Below are positions 54,468-64,000 of a stretch of 64,000 bases of DNA, piece by piece (positions within the stretch are counted from its first letter, which is position 1; each line of letters starts with the position of its first letter). This stretch comes from Galerina marginata (Eukaryota; Basidiomycota; Agaricomycetes; Agaricales; Galerinaceae). Made by a program: the position numbers and the translations under genes. Under the pieces are notes generated by a model, which searched no databases, had not been told where the DNA came from, and saw only the letters and a list, made by a program, of their open reading frames with translations. The stretch is taken from positions 682,001-746,000 of the forward strand of contig JAECYW010000018.1 in NCBI GenBank assembly GCA_023014335.1. The letters are read 5' to 3'.

Positions 54468-55889
54468 AGCGCCTCGAGCTCTCAGCGCCTTGACCTCTCA
54501 ACGTTCAACGTCTAAGCTTAAGTTTTGGCCCACAATATGCATGCAAAACTAATTATACCATCCAACAGAACGTCTACGTCTAATCGGGGCCGAATGGTCA
54601 ACAACGGCCTCCTTTCCTCATCACGGTTGGTCTTCTTGACTCGATTTCCCTATGTTATTTAATTGAAACTTGAACAATCCCTCCAGATTTGGAGCAACCA
54701 AGCGGGTACACACTATCTTAAGTGGTATACCCCCCAAAACTCTCGACCAAAGCGATCCCAATCCAAGTCCAAAAAAAACCAATGCATCAATTGCACAACA
54801 TCCCCTGGTCCATCCTCTCCTCCAACTACCACTTCGTACGAGCCAACAAAGACCTCAAACCCACCGCACACACCGGCATCCTCCCCATCCCCATCCCCGT
54901 CCCCACCAAACGCACCCACACCCACAGCCATGGACCGCAAGAACTAAAACACCTCATCCGCAAATTCGCAGACACAATCTGCTTGTTCTCAACCACCGAG
55001 CGGCTCAAGTCCTTACCCCCAGGCTCCGAACCAACGCTCATACTCGCGCAACAACGGGTGAAACCGCTCTTCCCCACCTCCCTCCTCCAGAAGCAGAAGC
55101 ACCCCTCCATCCTCACAGAGCAGAGCCAAAAACCCGAACACTGGTACGACTTCAAATCCCGCTCCTTCATCCCCCACCCAATTCAAAAGGTCAATTCAAA
55201 AGGTCCAAGGGAAGGAGAAAGAGAAGGCGACCAAGTCCTCCGCACCCTCCTCCTGTTACACTCCCCAAGCACACCCACACCTCCAACCCCCTCCCTCCTC
55301 TTCCTCTTCCTCGCACAGAACCCGCACATTAGCATCACGCACTCCCACCTCTCGTCATGCGAGAAACCAGGATACTCAGGCCTAAGCGCCGCCGCCTCCG
55401 CACTCGAGCTCGCTGCGTACGTCTACTTCAACGCTGCGGATGCGATGCGGATGCGGTGGGGGCGCGGGCGCTGGAGACGGGTCCAGGGGAGTACGCCGAA
55501 GCGGATAATTACCTCCCTCTCCTCTCCTCTCCTCGCCGAGCTCGAGCTGGCGTATGAGACGGACGTGCACGGCCAGGGGCAGGAGGCGGAGACGGAGACG
55601 GAGACGGTGCATCAGTCGTTCCTCCGGGAGTGCGGCGTGTTAGTGGACGGGAAGGTGGATGCGGCGGCGCTGGAGAGGGGAGTGGGGGTTCATGCGGATT
55701 ATAAGAGGTTGATCTCGAGAAAGTATTGGAAGGAGCTGTTTGTGGTGCTTTATCGGTTTGATTGTTATTATCGGCAGGCCCGGGCGGCGGGGAGGGAGGT
55801 TAATTGGGAGGACCAGATATCGTGTTGTGCGCCGTTTCGTACGTTTTGTGGGGTGCCGAATCCTGTCAAGCCGCCGTGGCGCGAGTGAT
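54468..55889. repeat. Left arm of an inverted gene duplication
   Basis: Matches the reverse complement of 57903-59211 over a whole gene plus about 310 bp of upstream sequence. Upstream landmarks are CAGCGCCT...CTCAGCGCCTT (54469-54493) and ACAGAACGTCTACGTCTAAT with CGGGGCCGAATGGT (54566-54598). The arms differ by small indels and substitutions, so the event is not brand new. Confidence 0.8.
54782..55888 (+). CDS. Hypothetical protein, left copy of inverted pair
   Basis: A single-exon gene of about 368 codons starting MHQLHNIPWSILSSNYHFVR. The start is chosen because the right-hand copy begins at the same residue. Recognisable shared blocks are HTGILPIP, HSHGPQELKHLIRKFADTI, STTERLKS, HPSILTEQSQKPEHWYDFKS, ECGVLVDGKVDAAALERGVG and the end CAPFRTFCGVPNPVKPPWRE. 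No known domain is recognised. Compared with the right copy it has an expanded Pro/Ile repeat near residue 40, and between about 55440 and 55540 it reads about 30 residues in another frame (ADAMRMRW...), bounded by two compensating indels. The shifted segment in the right copy reads AVGALATGAYAEADNYRVLL. Confidence 0.6.
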   Translation: MHQLHNIPWSILSSNYHFVRANKDLKPTAHTGILPIPIPVPTKRTHTHSHGPQELKHLIRKFADTICLFSTTERLKSLPPGSEPTLILAQQRVKPLFPTSLLQKQKHPSILTEQSQKPEHWYDFKSRSFIPHPIQKVNSKGPREGEREGDQVLRTLLLLHSPSTPTPPTPSLLFLFLAQNPHISITHSHLSSCEKPGYSGLSAAASALELAAYVYFNAADAMRMRWGRGRWRRVQGSTPKRIITSLSSPLLAELELAYETDVHGQGQEAETETETVHQSFLRECGVLVDGKVDAAALERGVGVHADYKRLISRKYWKELFVVLYRFDCYYRQARAAGREVNWEDQISCCAPFRTFCGVPNPVKPPWRE

Positions 55890-56022
55890 AGTAGGGATGT
55901 TAGTGGCCGTGTTGGGTTTTATGGATTGGTTCTGCTCGTAGCTTCGTCCTTGGTTTAGGATACACAAATTTGTGACAGAATATAAGATCTCATACATACA
56001 ACATACTGCGAGAAGGGTACAG

Positions 56023-56969
56023 TCACGTACTCGATACCTTCCCATCCAGTAGTGCGGCGAAGATAACCGTAAACACAACACCAAGCACGAACGAGATAAA
56101 CACCACAGAAAGACGCGCAACAGGGAACTTCTGCTCGGGAAGTGCATACTGCACCAAAAAATACCTATACACCGCTAAAAGAAAGAAAAGGTTCAAATTC
56201 AATCTCCCATTCGTAACTCAGAGAAGGACTCACCAATCCCCAACACAACCAGCGCCAGCACCACCGCAGTCACCCCTAACGGCCTCGCGAACTTCTGCAC
56301 CCGCCGACTCGCCTGGCTGAGCGGCGTGCCCGTTCCTCTCGACGTGAGATCAGCGATAGTGAACAGCTGAACGATGGCAACCCCCATCCCGGCGAGCGCG
56401 AGACTGGTGCGGACGTATGCGAGGAAGGTGCGCTCCGAGGCGAGGTGGTCCCGCGCGACGCTACCTGAGTTTTCGAGCACGAGTTGGGGGCTGTATTTCT
56501 TGAGACTGTGCAGGTCGTGAAAGGAGGTGTCGTAGACGTTGGGTTTGGTATTTGGTTTGGATTTGGACTTGGGTTTGGGTTCGGAAGTGTGTTTGGTGGT
56601 GGTGCTGGGTTTTCGAGTTCGTCGAGCACGTTTGTGAGAGGAGGCAGCCGAGGGAGGCGAAGAGGGGGAGATTGAAGGAGAAGCCTCGCCTTCGCCGACC
56701 TGAATTTCCCCGACAGCGGGGGTGGGTAGTGGGTTCGTTGAAGAAAGTGGTGGCTCTGATGTCGGCGACCTCGAGCGCGGGCGTCGCTTATCCTGCACGA
56801 CACCGTGTTGATTGAGAGGAAGGCTCGGGCTGGACGAGGACTGATCAGAGTCCACAGGGCTCGGTCTCGGTGTGTTGTTCAACCGCGACGAGCTCCGTCC
56901 GCTCTGGCCCTCCTCGAACTCGGGAACAGCCTGCTCACGTCCGGCTCGTCGCGGGAGGAAGGTGCTCAT
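56023..56969 (-). CDS. DUF202 (YidH-like) membrane protein with disordered N-terminus
   Basis: Two exons, 56969-56234 and 56174-56023, joined by a 59-nt GT-AG intron. The first 150 residues are Ser/Pro/Lys-rich and disordered. The DUF202 domain follows: SVARDHLASERTFLAYVRTS, LALAGMGVAIVQLF, then FARPLGVTAVVLALVVLGIG and, after splicing, AVYRYFLVQYALPEQKFPVA, RLSVVFISFVLGVVFTVIFA. Three or four membrane helices are expected. The same domain forms the VTC1-type membrane module of fungi, but here no SPX or polymerase part is present; many basidiomycetes have such stand-alone proteins of unknown role. It lies in the spacer of the inverted duplication. Confidence 0.85.
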
Positions 56970-57666
56970 CGTGCGGCGTGTTCTGCTTGCTCGGTATGCC
57001 TGGGGTCGGGTGGGGAAGCAGGAGGCGGGGTTGCAGTCGTTATCGCCTCATTATAAGAGAAAAGCATGCTTGCAATCTGAATTTCAAATTCAAAATCGGA
57101 TGACGTCGTCTCGATCGGTTACACAACCGACGGTCCCGACGGCACCCCATGTGCCTTTTTGGGGTTGCCTCTCATGGTCCCACGCCCATACCCTGCGCGC
57201 CTCGTTCCCGCCTTGTTCATGATTTTCATCCCCATCGTCTTTCCTTCCTGTGTCGGGCTGAGAAAATGGGGACACGTTTCTGTGAAAATTTTACTTCGCG
57301 TTGGATTTGAAGTCATGAAGGCTTCCTACTTGTGCCGTAGATAGGTAAACCTGTCAGCGAAAGGCACTGAAGGGTGCTGAACCTCTAAATCTTTGAACAC
57401 ATTTACATACAACCTGACATCCTAGTATCAGCTTTCTAGGGCCTCGTGGTGTAGACACATTAATACTGAAGCCTGCTTATGATCCATTGTCGCAATCGTT
57501 TTAAAAAACTCTTCTCGGATCCTTAAAAATTTTTCAAACAAGCGGATCTAGTGTTCATTTTCCCATTCTTGGGTCCGGCACTCCCTAAAACACAAGCTGC
57601 TCGAAGTGGAAGTCTTTGTACAGTAAATTTTCATGAACCCTTGAAAAGCGATTGGATTCAAGTTGA
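56970..57666. other. Intergenic region in the spacer of the inverted duplication
   Basis: About 700 bp upstream of the DUF202 gene. Short frames only; no recognised element. Confidence 0.35.
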
Positions 57667-57838
57667 GTGAGGTTTTTATCACCATCTAGTTCGGATTTTG
57701 TTGACGAAGATATTTTGAGGATATTGAAGGTCCTTTACTGATAGTAGGCTTATTCCGTCCTACAATCCCACCTCACGCAGCAATCGTAGTCTAAAGCAGC
57801 CCAACTGTCAGCAAACATCTTACTTTCTTTCTGCAAAC
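57667..57838 (-). pseudogene. Stray 3' end of an ice-binding protein gene
   Basis: Resembles 59528-59665, the last exon and 3' flank of the DUF3494 gene. Shared text includes GTGA(G/A)GTTTTTATC, TAGGCTTAT and GTCTAAAGCAGC. The copied last exon on the minus strand reads TTIAA and a stop after a TTTAG acceptor, against TTISA and a stop in the full gene. The similarity fades at about 57838, just before the right copy of the duplicated gene. Confidence 0.6.
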
Positions 57839-57902
57839 TGTGTATCCATAAACCAGGAACAAGGCTACCCGGAGGCACAAACCCACAAAATCAGCTACAC
57901 TA

Positions 57903-58865
57903 TCATTCACGCCACGGCGGCTTAACAGGATTCGGCACGCCATGAAACGTACGAAACGGCGCACAATACGATATCTGGTCCTCCCAATTAACCTCCCTCC
58001 CCGCCGCCTGCCGATAATAACAATCAAACCGATAAAGCAGCCCAAACAGCTCCTTCAAATACTTTCCCAACCTCTCGTAATCCCCATGCACCCCCACCCC
58101 CCTCTCCAGCGCCGCCGCATCTACCTTCCCGTCCACCAACACGCCGCACTCCCGGAGGAACGCCTGATGCACCGTCTCTGCCTCCGCCTCCGCCTCCTGC
58201 CCGCGCACGTCCGTCTCATACGCCAGCCCGGCGAGCAAGACGCGGTAATTGTCCGCCTCGGCGTACGCCCCCGTCGCCAGCGCGCCGACGGCGTCTGCGG
58301 CGTTGAAGAACACGTACGCATCGAGCGCGGCGGCGGTGACGCCTGAATACCCCGGCTTCTCCCAGGACCACAGATTCGACTGCGTGATGTGCGGGTGCTG
58401 CGCGAGGAAGAGGAGGGACAAGGTGGGCGTGCTTGGTGAGTGTAGGAGGATGCGAAGGACTCGCTCGCCTTCCTCGTTGGGTCGGTGGGTAAAGGAGCGG
58501 GATCTGAAGTCGTACCAATATTCAGGCTTTTGGTTCTGCTCTGTCAGGATGGAAGGGTGTTTCAGGAGGAGAGGAGCGGGGAAGAGCTTCTTCCCCCTTT
58601 GCGCGAGGATGATGAGTGATGAGTCCGTTTCTGAGCCTGCGGGCGCGCTTTTCAGGCGCTCGGTGGTGGAGAACGCGCGGATCGTGTCTGCGAATTTGCG
58701 GATGAAGTGTTTGAGCTCTTGCGGTCCGTGGGAGTGGGAGTGGGTGCGCTTGGTGGGGATGGGGAGGATGCCGGTGTGCGCGTCGGGTTTGAGCTCCTTG
58801 TTGGCTCGTACGAAGTGGTAGTTGGAAGCTACGATGTCCCAGGGGATGTTGTGCGATTGGTGCAT
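57903..58865 (-). CDS. Hypothetical protein, right copy of inverted pair
   Basis: A single-exon minus-strand gene of 320 codons, starting MHQSHNIPWDIVASNYHFVR and ending FHGVPNPVKPPWRE. It has the shared blocks HTGILPIPTKRTHSHSHGPQ, ELKHFIRKFADTIRAFSTTE, HPSILTEQNQKPEYWYDFRS, EKPGYSGVTAAALDAYVFFN and REVNWEDQISYCAPFRTF. It lacks the low-complexity expansions and the internal frame switch of the left copy, so it is the better template of the ancestral protein. No known family is recognised; conservation of Trp, Tyr and Asp clusters suggests an enzyme-like globular fold, which is inference. Confidence 0.7.
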   Translation of the reverse strand: MHQSHNIPWDIVASNYHFVRANKELKPDAHTGILPIPTKRTHSHSHGPQELKHFIRKFADTIRAFSTTERLKSAPAGSETDSSLIILAQRGKKLFPAPLLLKHPSILTEQNQKPEYWYDFRSRSFTHRPNEEGERVLRILLHSPSTPTLSLLFLAQHPHITQSNLWSWEKPGYSGVTAAALDAYVFFNAADAVGALATGAYAEADNYRVLLAGLAYETDVRGQEAEAEAETVHQAFLRECGVLVDGKVDAAALERGVGVHGDYERLGKYLKELFGLLYRFDCYYRQAAGREVNWEDQISYCAPFRTFHGVPNPVKPPWRE

Positions 58866-59211
58866 TGGTTTTACTAAGGTTTAAATTGGTTATAACCAAT
58901 GTGCCGTGAGCTGGTTGTGTTCCCGCTTGGCTTGGGTGCCTCCACTCGCCGTTTGTAATTGTATCGCTCTGGAGGGAGTATTCGAGTAGTCAGTTAAATA
59001 ATGTCACGAATTTGAACTCGAGTCAAAAAGCCCCATCATGATAAGTAAAGGAGGCCATGCCATTCTGTCCGTTGTTAACCATTCGGCCCCGATAATTATA
59101 AGTAGACGTTCTGTCGGATATTATATTTAGTATTAGTTTGGCAGGCGTGTGGAGGGTCTATCTAATATTGAACGCTGGAAGTGACTTAGAGAGGGAAGGC
59201 GCTGAGAGGCG
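57903..59211. repeat. Right arm of an inverted gene duplication
   Basis: The reverse-complement counterpart of 54468-55889, including the upstream landmarks AACCATTCGGCCCCGATAAT (59086) and AGTAGACGTTCTGTCGGATA (59101). The arms are separated by about 2 kb. Confidence 0.8.
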
Positions 59212-59619
59212 CTGCTGGCTGTTGCGATGCCCAAGTCGTTCGGCATCGGCCGACGGCCACACTGCACAGGCCCACAAGAGTCCAAAAAACTGACTTCGGC
59301 AACAGACTGAGATCATCGATGACAGAATGCGATGGCTATTAGTCTATGAAATTGGCCCTTGATAATAAGTTGGTATCCGCCTCTAAGGCGTCGGAAAAGG
59401 CTACTCACATTAACTAACCTCCGAAATCTAATGGGTGGGCTCGATAGAAATTCATAGTTTGCAGCTTGATATTGTCGGAAAGGGTCTGAAGTTTCTTCCG
59501 ATTCATCCTTATTACAGAATGGTCTTAGTGAAGTTTTTATCGTCACGTATATAGTTCAGACCATAGACGAGGATATCATTGACAAGGCCCTTTTGCTAAT
59601 TGTAGGCTTATGAGGTCCG
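59212..59619. other. Intergenic region
   Basis: About 410 bp, including the 3' flank of the ice-binding gene that is partly copied at 57667-57838. Confidence 0.4.
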
Positions 59620-60668
59620 TTACGCGGAAATCGTGGTCTAAAGCAGCGCAAGTGTCAGCGAACAGAACGATCAAGTACAAAAATCACTTATAACACATAC
59701 CATCTGCAAAGCGACAGCAGTTTGTGCAAAAAGCCGCCCCTTGATGATAGTGCCAGTCTGAGCAGTGATCCCGGTTTTTCCAAGAATGATGCCTTTGTGG
59801 TTCGATCCGGCGTGGAGAGTAACAGCGCCGGATACCACCCAGAAGATGTTCTTCGGACGAGCGCCACCATTACGCGTGACTTTCACTCCCGCACCGAGAT
59901 CGAATGTTCCAGCAATTTGGAATATCCAAGCTATCGTAAGCCGCATGAGATTTAGATTATTTGAAGTAGAGGAGACGATCGTGCACGTACTGTCGGAAGG
60001 ACCACCCGAAATTGTAGTGTCGGTAGCTACGCTGACCGTAGTAGACCACACATAAAGTCCTGGCTGGAGAGTGAGCCCTCCCAATAAACCTGTCATTCAA
60101 AAATAAATGATTGAGCCGCCAACCTCGGTTTATTATCGATTGCATCATCGCTCACCGCCGGCAAGAATCACAAAATCAGGGTTCGCCCGACCAGCGCCGT
60201 CCACAAACGCAGCCTGCATATCCACAACAGCAACGGTGAGTTTCGCGGGTGTCGGGGCTGTATAAGACGATGCGAAGACCTTCCCGGATACTTGTGCGGA
60301 CTTGGAAAACGTTCCGGTGCTATCTAGCACGAGGGAGAACCCAGTCAGCCCAGTCGCTGCGATAGCGCTGACTCCAACGTTTCCGGCTAGGAGTAATTCG
60401 CAATTGGATCAACTCATGGGAGCGAAAGCTGGCACAACAAAAAGGCTGACTTACTAATTTTGGAAGACGGAACAGTCGAGACACCAGCTTGGGCCACGAT
60501 AGTGTAGCCACCAGCAGTTCCCAGATTGACTGCAGGGGGGCCAACTGCTCGAACGGCAAGGGCGTCGACGGTGAACTAGAGAAAACCGATATGAGTCAGA
60601 GGTGGAAAAGGCATTTTTTGTATACACACTATGAAACCAAGACAAAATATTGCGATTTTGAAAGCCAT
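59620..60668 (-). CDS. DUF3494 ice-binding (antifreeze) protein
   Basis: A secreted beta-helical protein of the DUF3494 family, known in cold-tolerant microbes and many mushrooms to bind ice and inhibit recrystallisation. Exon 1 (from ATG 60668) gives a signal peptide, MAFKIAIFCLGFI, then FTVDALAVRAVGPPAVNLGT. Family blocks follow in order: AGGYTIVAQAGVSTVPSSKI, AGNVGVSAIAATGLTGFSLV, PTPAKLTVAVVDMQAAFVDG, AGRANPDFVILAGG, GGLTLQPGLYVWSTTVSVAT, WIFQIAGTFDLGAGVKVTRN, AKNIFW-type GGARPKNIFWVVSGAVTLHA, and GIILGKTGITAQTGTIIKGR. The last exon ends MTTISA. Six exons splice in frame. Ice-binding activity is a family expectation; DUF3494 members differ in activity. Confidence 0.92.
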
Positions 60669-62526
60669 TCTACTCAAAGTTCGAAGGGGATAGAAATGTT
60701 GTTGGAGATGAAGCTTTAGGGCTGTCGGGTGGAAAATACCAGCTTTCGAGGTGCTTAAGTAGATAAATACCCTGTCTGGCAAAGGTCCGTAGGAGTCATA
60801 GATAGTAAACGTCGTGTCTGCAGTGCCTTGATGATGGACCGACTTCGACTTCGATGTCCTTGACAGGTGGAAACTACTCGGGTGTATTGGAATTTGGTGG
60901 CATCTACCAGTTCAAGATGACCGAAACGACGCCGAAAGTTCTTCGGGAAAGCACGAGGACGCATCCGACCGCAAGGGTATTTACAGTCGTTCTCTGCGGT
61001 CTTGCAAACCGCACGCAGTCGTGAATGATTGCGCTTGATCGAGACGGTTATCGTGGAAGGGTACGCATTGATTGATTCGGCAGAGTTTACCAAGCGCATG
61101 CTATCTTTATGATTATGTCGCCAGAAAGGATTACACATGGAGTGGTACGAACCCAAGCCAATCGAAAAGCCCAGACCTCGAAACCGTCTCCATACATAAG
61201 CTGTATGCCACAGAACAGTGAAAGAAAGGCGTTTTAAAGGCGTAATGGTGCTCCAGCTCCTCAAATCGGTCGCAGTCGCAGTTAGACATGGACAGCCTGT
61301 AGTCACAAGACCTGGACCACATTGCAAAAAGTTAATGGGAGGATCAAGAAGGCAGTAAGTCGGGGAGTAGCGTATATCAAAGTGTACGTTCGGATACCAA
61401 GATATCTTGCCCAGGACCTTGAGACGCGTCGCTCGTCATGGTGAAAGGAAGGAGTTGGTTTATTTCCAAAAAGGCACTTCGTCCGAAAAAAACGCTGGAA
61501 CGGAGTTTAAAATTTAAACTTCGTTGACCGGCCCTATTGAGCGGTCCCTGACACCGCTTCGAGTCCTTTCCGCTGTCCAGCTCAATTTGAGTCCTAGTGC
61601 CAGTGAGGAGTCTTCGATTCCTCGAACTTTTTGATTTTCACTATGCTCTTTTTCCGAAAGCACGGAACTGGTGTAGTAGTGAGCTCTGGGCCGAGTTACC
61701 CGAGCCTCGATTAGATTAGATAGTGCTCCCATCAGTGCACAGTCTGTATGTGGACGCGCGATTCTGTGACGGACATCCTTTGAATCGCTTGCCTCCTGCC
61801 ACTACATGCAACGCGATAGCGCACTGCTCTGCGCGTTTCCCTAGCTTCGCCAGCCTCGGACTGGCCACTGCACACGAAAATTTTGGGATAATGAATCAAG
61901 ATTCGAAGAAAGACTTAACTCGTAATTGCTATGCAAGGCAATGGCCCTCGAGCCAAGTATTAAATAACGTTGTCAATATCAACTTGCACGCACTGCCATG
62001 CACCGGCACGCATAGCACGGCAAGAAACCTGTGTGTGCCCCACTTCCATTCAAATTGATTCAATCTCAATTTCAATCTCTAACTGCTAATTGGCGCTCTG
62101 TAACTGAATGGAGGTTTCCATCTTTAGGTAAGTACAATTGTGTAAAAATGTGTAGTGCAACTTTGGCTAATATCTGGATGTTAATCACATACGAATTGCG
62201 TTTCAAACCTTTGGGCCTTGGCAATTTTGGTACGAATGCCGAAAGTCAAGAAATTGCAGCACAACGGACACGAGGCGAAACCGTGTAAATCACAAGTACC
62301 CCTTAATAGATATCTTCCATCTAGCTCGTTGCACCCTTGTTTCAATTACAACCAGCTCTGTACGAGCCGGTATGTTCTCCGGATTCCGACTTCGTATCGA
62401 ATATTCCTTAATTCACTAAATGAAATTTTCTATATGCTACTTCAAGGGGACTCGTGCTGTTAACCATTCCCCGCTAGTCGACACCTCCCGTCATACGACG
62501 AGCTTCCACAAGAGCAAACCGCCGTC
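60669..62526. other. Long intergenic region
   Basis: About 1.9 kb between divergent genes. Minus-strand frames at 60755-61327 and others lack recognisable domains and consistent splicing. It should hold the promoters of the ice-binding and DUF4436 genes. No repeat was noticed. Confidence 0.35.
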
Positions 62527-64000
62527 ATGCCCCAACGAAATTCGACAAAGTTTTCTCTTTACTGGATCGCTCTTGTAGCTCCATTTTTGATATCTTTCAT
62601 GATTGCTGCATGGCGTATGCAGGTTAAACCTCTCCAGTTTCAAGCGCCACCACCGAGCACCTATGATCTTTTCTTACCAGATGTTTGTTCCCATAATTCT
62701 TGGTCATATTACGACTTACTGGACATACCTTCTAGGTCAGTCTTATAGCCGAAGCCATTTCCGTGGACCCTATATCAAGAACTGTCGTCATGAACTGGTA
62801 TCCGACATTGACATCCGTAAATTGTTCTTCAAATCCGCCCACAGTTATCGATATTTATCTGCCCAAGTGAGTTAGTAAAGTCATCTGCGCTATAGGGGTT
62901 GACGAATTTGTGGCCTGCAGTACACTCTTGGATATGAGCAGCCCGTCATGGACGGCGCAGACAATGGACCAGCCAGCCTACCGCCTGAATAGCACCCAAA
63001 ACTGTTTCGGTCTCTTCCAAGCTTATTCTTCTTTCAGAACCATCACAAAGCTCGTCGCGGCCAAGGAATATGTCGTTCTTCGACTCATGGAAGATCAGTC
63101 GTCTTTCCAGAGCTACCCCTTTGACGCGTAAGCCTCATTAAATGCCGGCCAAGAATACGAAACGGATAATAATTGACTTTACAGATATCTTGCTCCTTTC
63201 GCATTTTACACACGGAATATAGCGACGGGTGACGTCAAGGCCTTGAAAGTCTCTCAAGCCTTTGGTATTGCAGTGTGAGTAGCTCTCCGCTGCCAATGGT
63301 TTGAAAGTCAATTACAACGCAGAACAGAAATTTTGAAATCTCGCTCCTGAGCACCCATGTAAACCGTAACGGACCTGGCATGGAGTATCTCCAAATTTAC
63401 TTACGAATTGAGAGGTCGACCGCGACCAAGATATTCGTAGTTGTGGTTGCTGTTATGAATTGTGAGTATCCAAAACTTCGACCTTCTCCCAGCTTGCATT
63501 GATATAATTTAAATATGCGATATCTAGGGCTCACCGCTGCCGTATTCCTCACAATTTCTGTGGCAACAATTGTATATTCAAACCCAGAAATTTATTCGGA
63601 GATGTTTGTAGTTCCTCTCGGTGCATTGTTTGCATTTTCATCCATAAGGGCGAATCTGCCCGGCGCACCAGCTGGTTTTGGTAAGACCTGATTAATTGTA
63701 AAGTATTCAGCTTAAAGCGACATCTACAGGCGCAACTCTAGGTATTTAACTTCCTACCGATGAATTTCACCTTTCCCCGCAGTCTAATGATATGCAGACA
63801 TGTTTGCGATCGTGCCCGTTCTCGTCATAATGTCAGCTTGTGTGAGTAGTCAATCAATCCCAATGCAATGCAATCTTTTTTATAGATGTGGGTTCCGTTT
63901 CGCTCACAGAGCTTTTCTTTACTTCTCATCGTTCTGTATCGAAGGATACGCGCCGATATCAAGAAAGAGAAACAAAAGACTATGAACCAAGGAAGGTTCC
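62527..64000 (+). CDS. DUF4436 multi-pass membrane protein, 3' end outside the window
   Basis: Starts MPQRNSTKFSLYWIALVAPF, the first membrane segment (LYWIALVAPFLISFMIAAW). The extracellular domain has VSLIAEAISVDPISRTVVMN, WYPTLTSVNC, VIDIYLPNTLLDM, SFRTITKLVAA, and SFQSYPFDAYLAPFAFYTRN, the YPFD block typical of the family. Three C-terminal membrane segments follow: KIFVVVVAVMNWLTAAVFLT, MFVVPLGALFAFSSIRANLP with the conserved PGAP, and IVPVLVIMSACMWVPF. The gene continues to the window edge (IRADIKKEKQK). Exons join in frame, including one intron with a GTTTGT donor after FLPD. DUF4436 proteins are common in basidiomycetes and have no assigned function. Confidence 0.82.

Noticed and set aside
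60755..61327. Minus-strand 190-codon frame in the ice-binding gene promoter region
   Set aside because: Composition and lack of motifs suggest a chance frame; no paralogue in the window.

Overview
The window reads as genomic DNA of a filamentous basidiomycete, most likely an Agaricomycete. Coding regions are cut by many short introns (about 45-60 nt, GT-AG with a few GC-AG). Families typical of mushrooms are present: a class I hydrophobin, S10 serine carboxypeptidases, a UstYa-like (DUF3328) protein, a DUF3494 ice-binding protein and a DUF4436 membrane protein. Several genes have nearby paralogues or decayed copies. No rRNA, tRNA or CRISPR array was recognised by eye.

Left third (1-21 kb): a dimeric alpha/beta-barrel protein running off the left edge, an intact MGST3-type MAPEG protein, a frameshifted MFS transporter, a decayed DUF4139 gene, a Ser/Pro-rich hypothetical gene abutting a TA-flanked MITE, a phosphoglycerate-mutase-like phosphatase, a second TA-flanked MITE, an intact MFS paralogue followed closely by an ACR3-type arsenite efflux gene, a monocarboxylate-type MFS transporter on the minus strand, and a basic coiled-coil (CCDC137-like?) gene.

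Middle (22-44 kb): a tandem array of four secreted S10 carboxypeptidases with chimeric debris between them. Two copies look intact and carry a Ser/Thr-rich plus hydrophobic C-terminal tail. The other two lack the tail and carry single-base lesions. A second DUF4139 gene follows. Then a long minus-strand gene joins a Tle1/DUF2235 alpha/beta-hydrolase domain to a C-terminal ARM/HEAT-like repeat domain; this is the most unusual protein in the window. Fragments of the DUF4139 and carboxypeptidase genes lie beyond it, next to a small secreted-protein gene.

Right third (44.8-64 kb): a 2.5-kb transposon with 110-bp terminal inverted repeats and a TAA duplication (CACTA-like, no transposase recognised), a UstYa-like gene convergent with a ThDP-dependent enzyme, a hydrophobin, an inverted gene duplication (arms of about 1.3-1.4 kb) around a DUF202 membrane gene, a DUF3494 ice-binding protein with a stray copy of its 3' end inside the duplicated region, and a DUF4436 gene running off the right edge.

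Exon models were built by hand from splice signals and from similarity between paralogues or to remembered families. Gene ends are more reliable than individual small exons. Single-base frameshifts recur in several genes, mostly extra bases, so raw-read or transcript support is needed before calling those genes dead.
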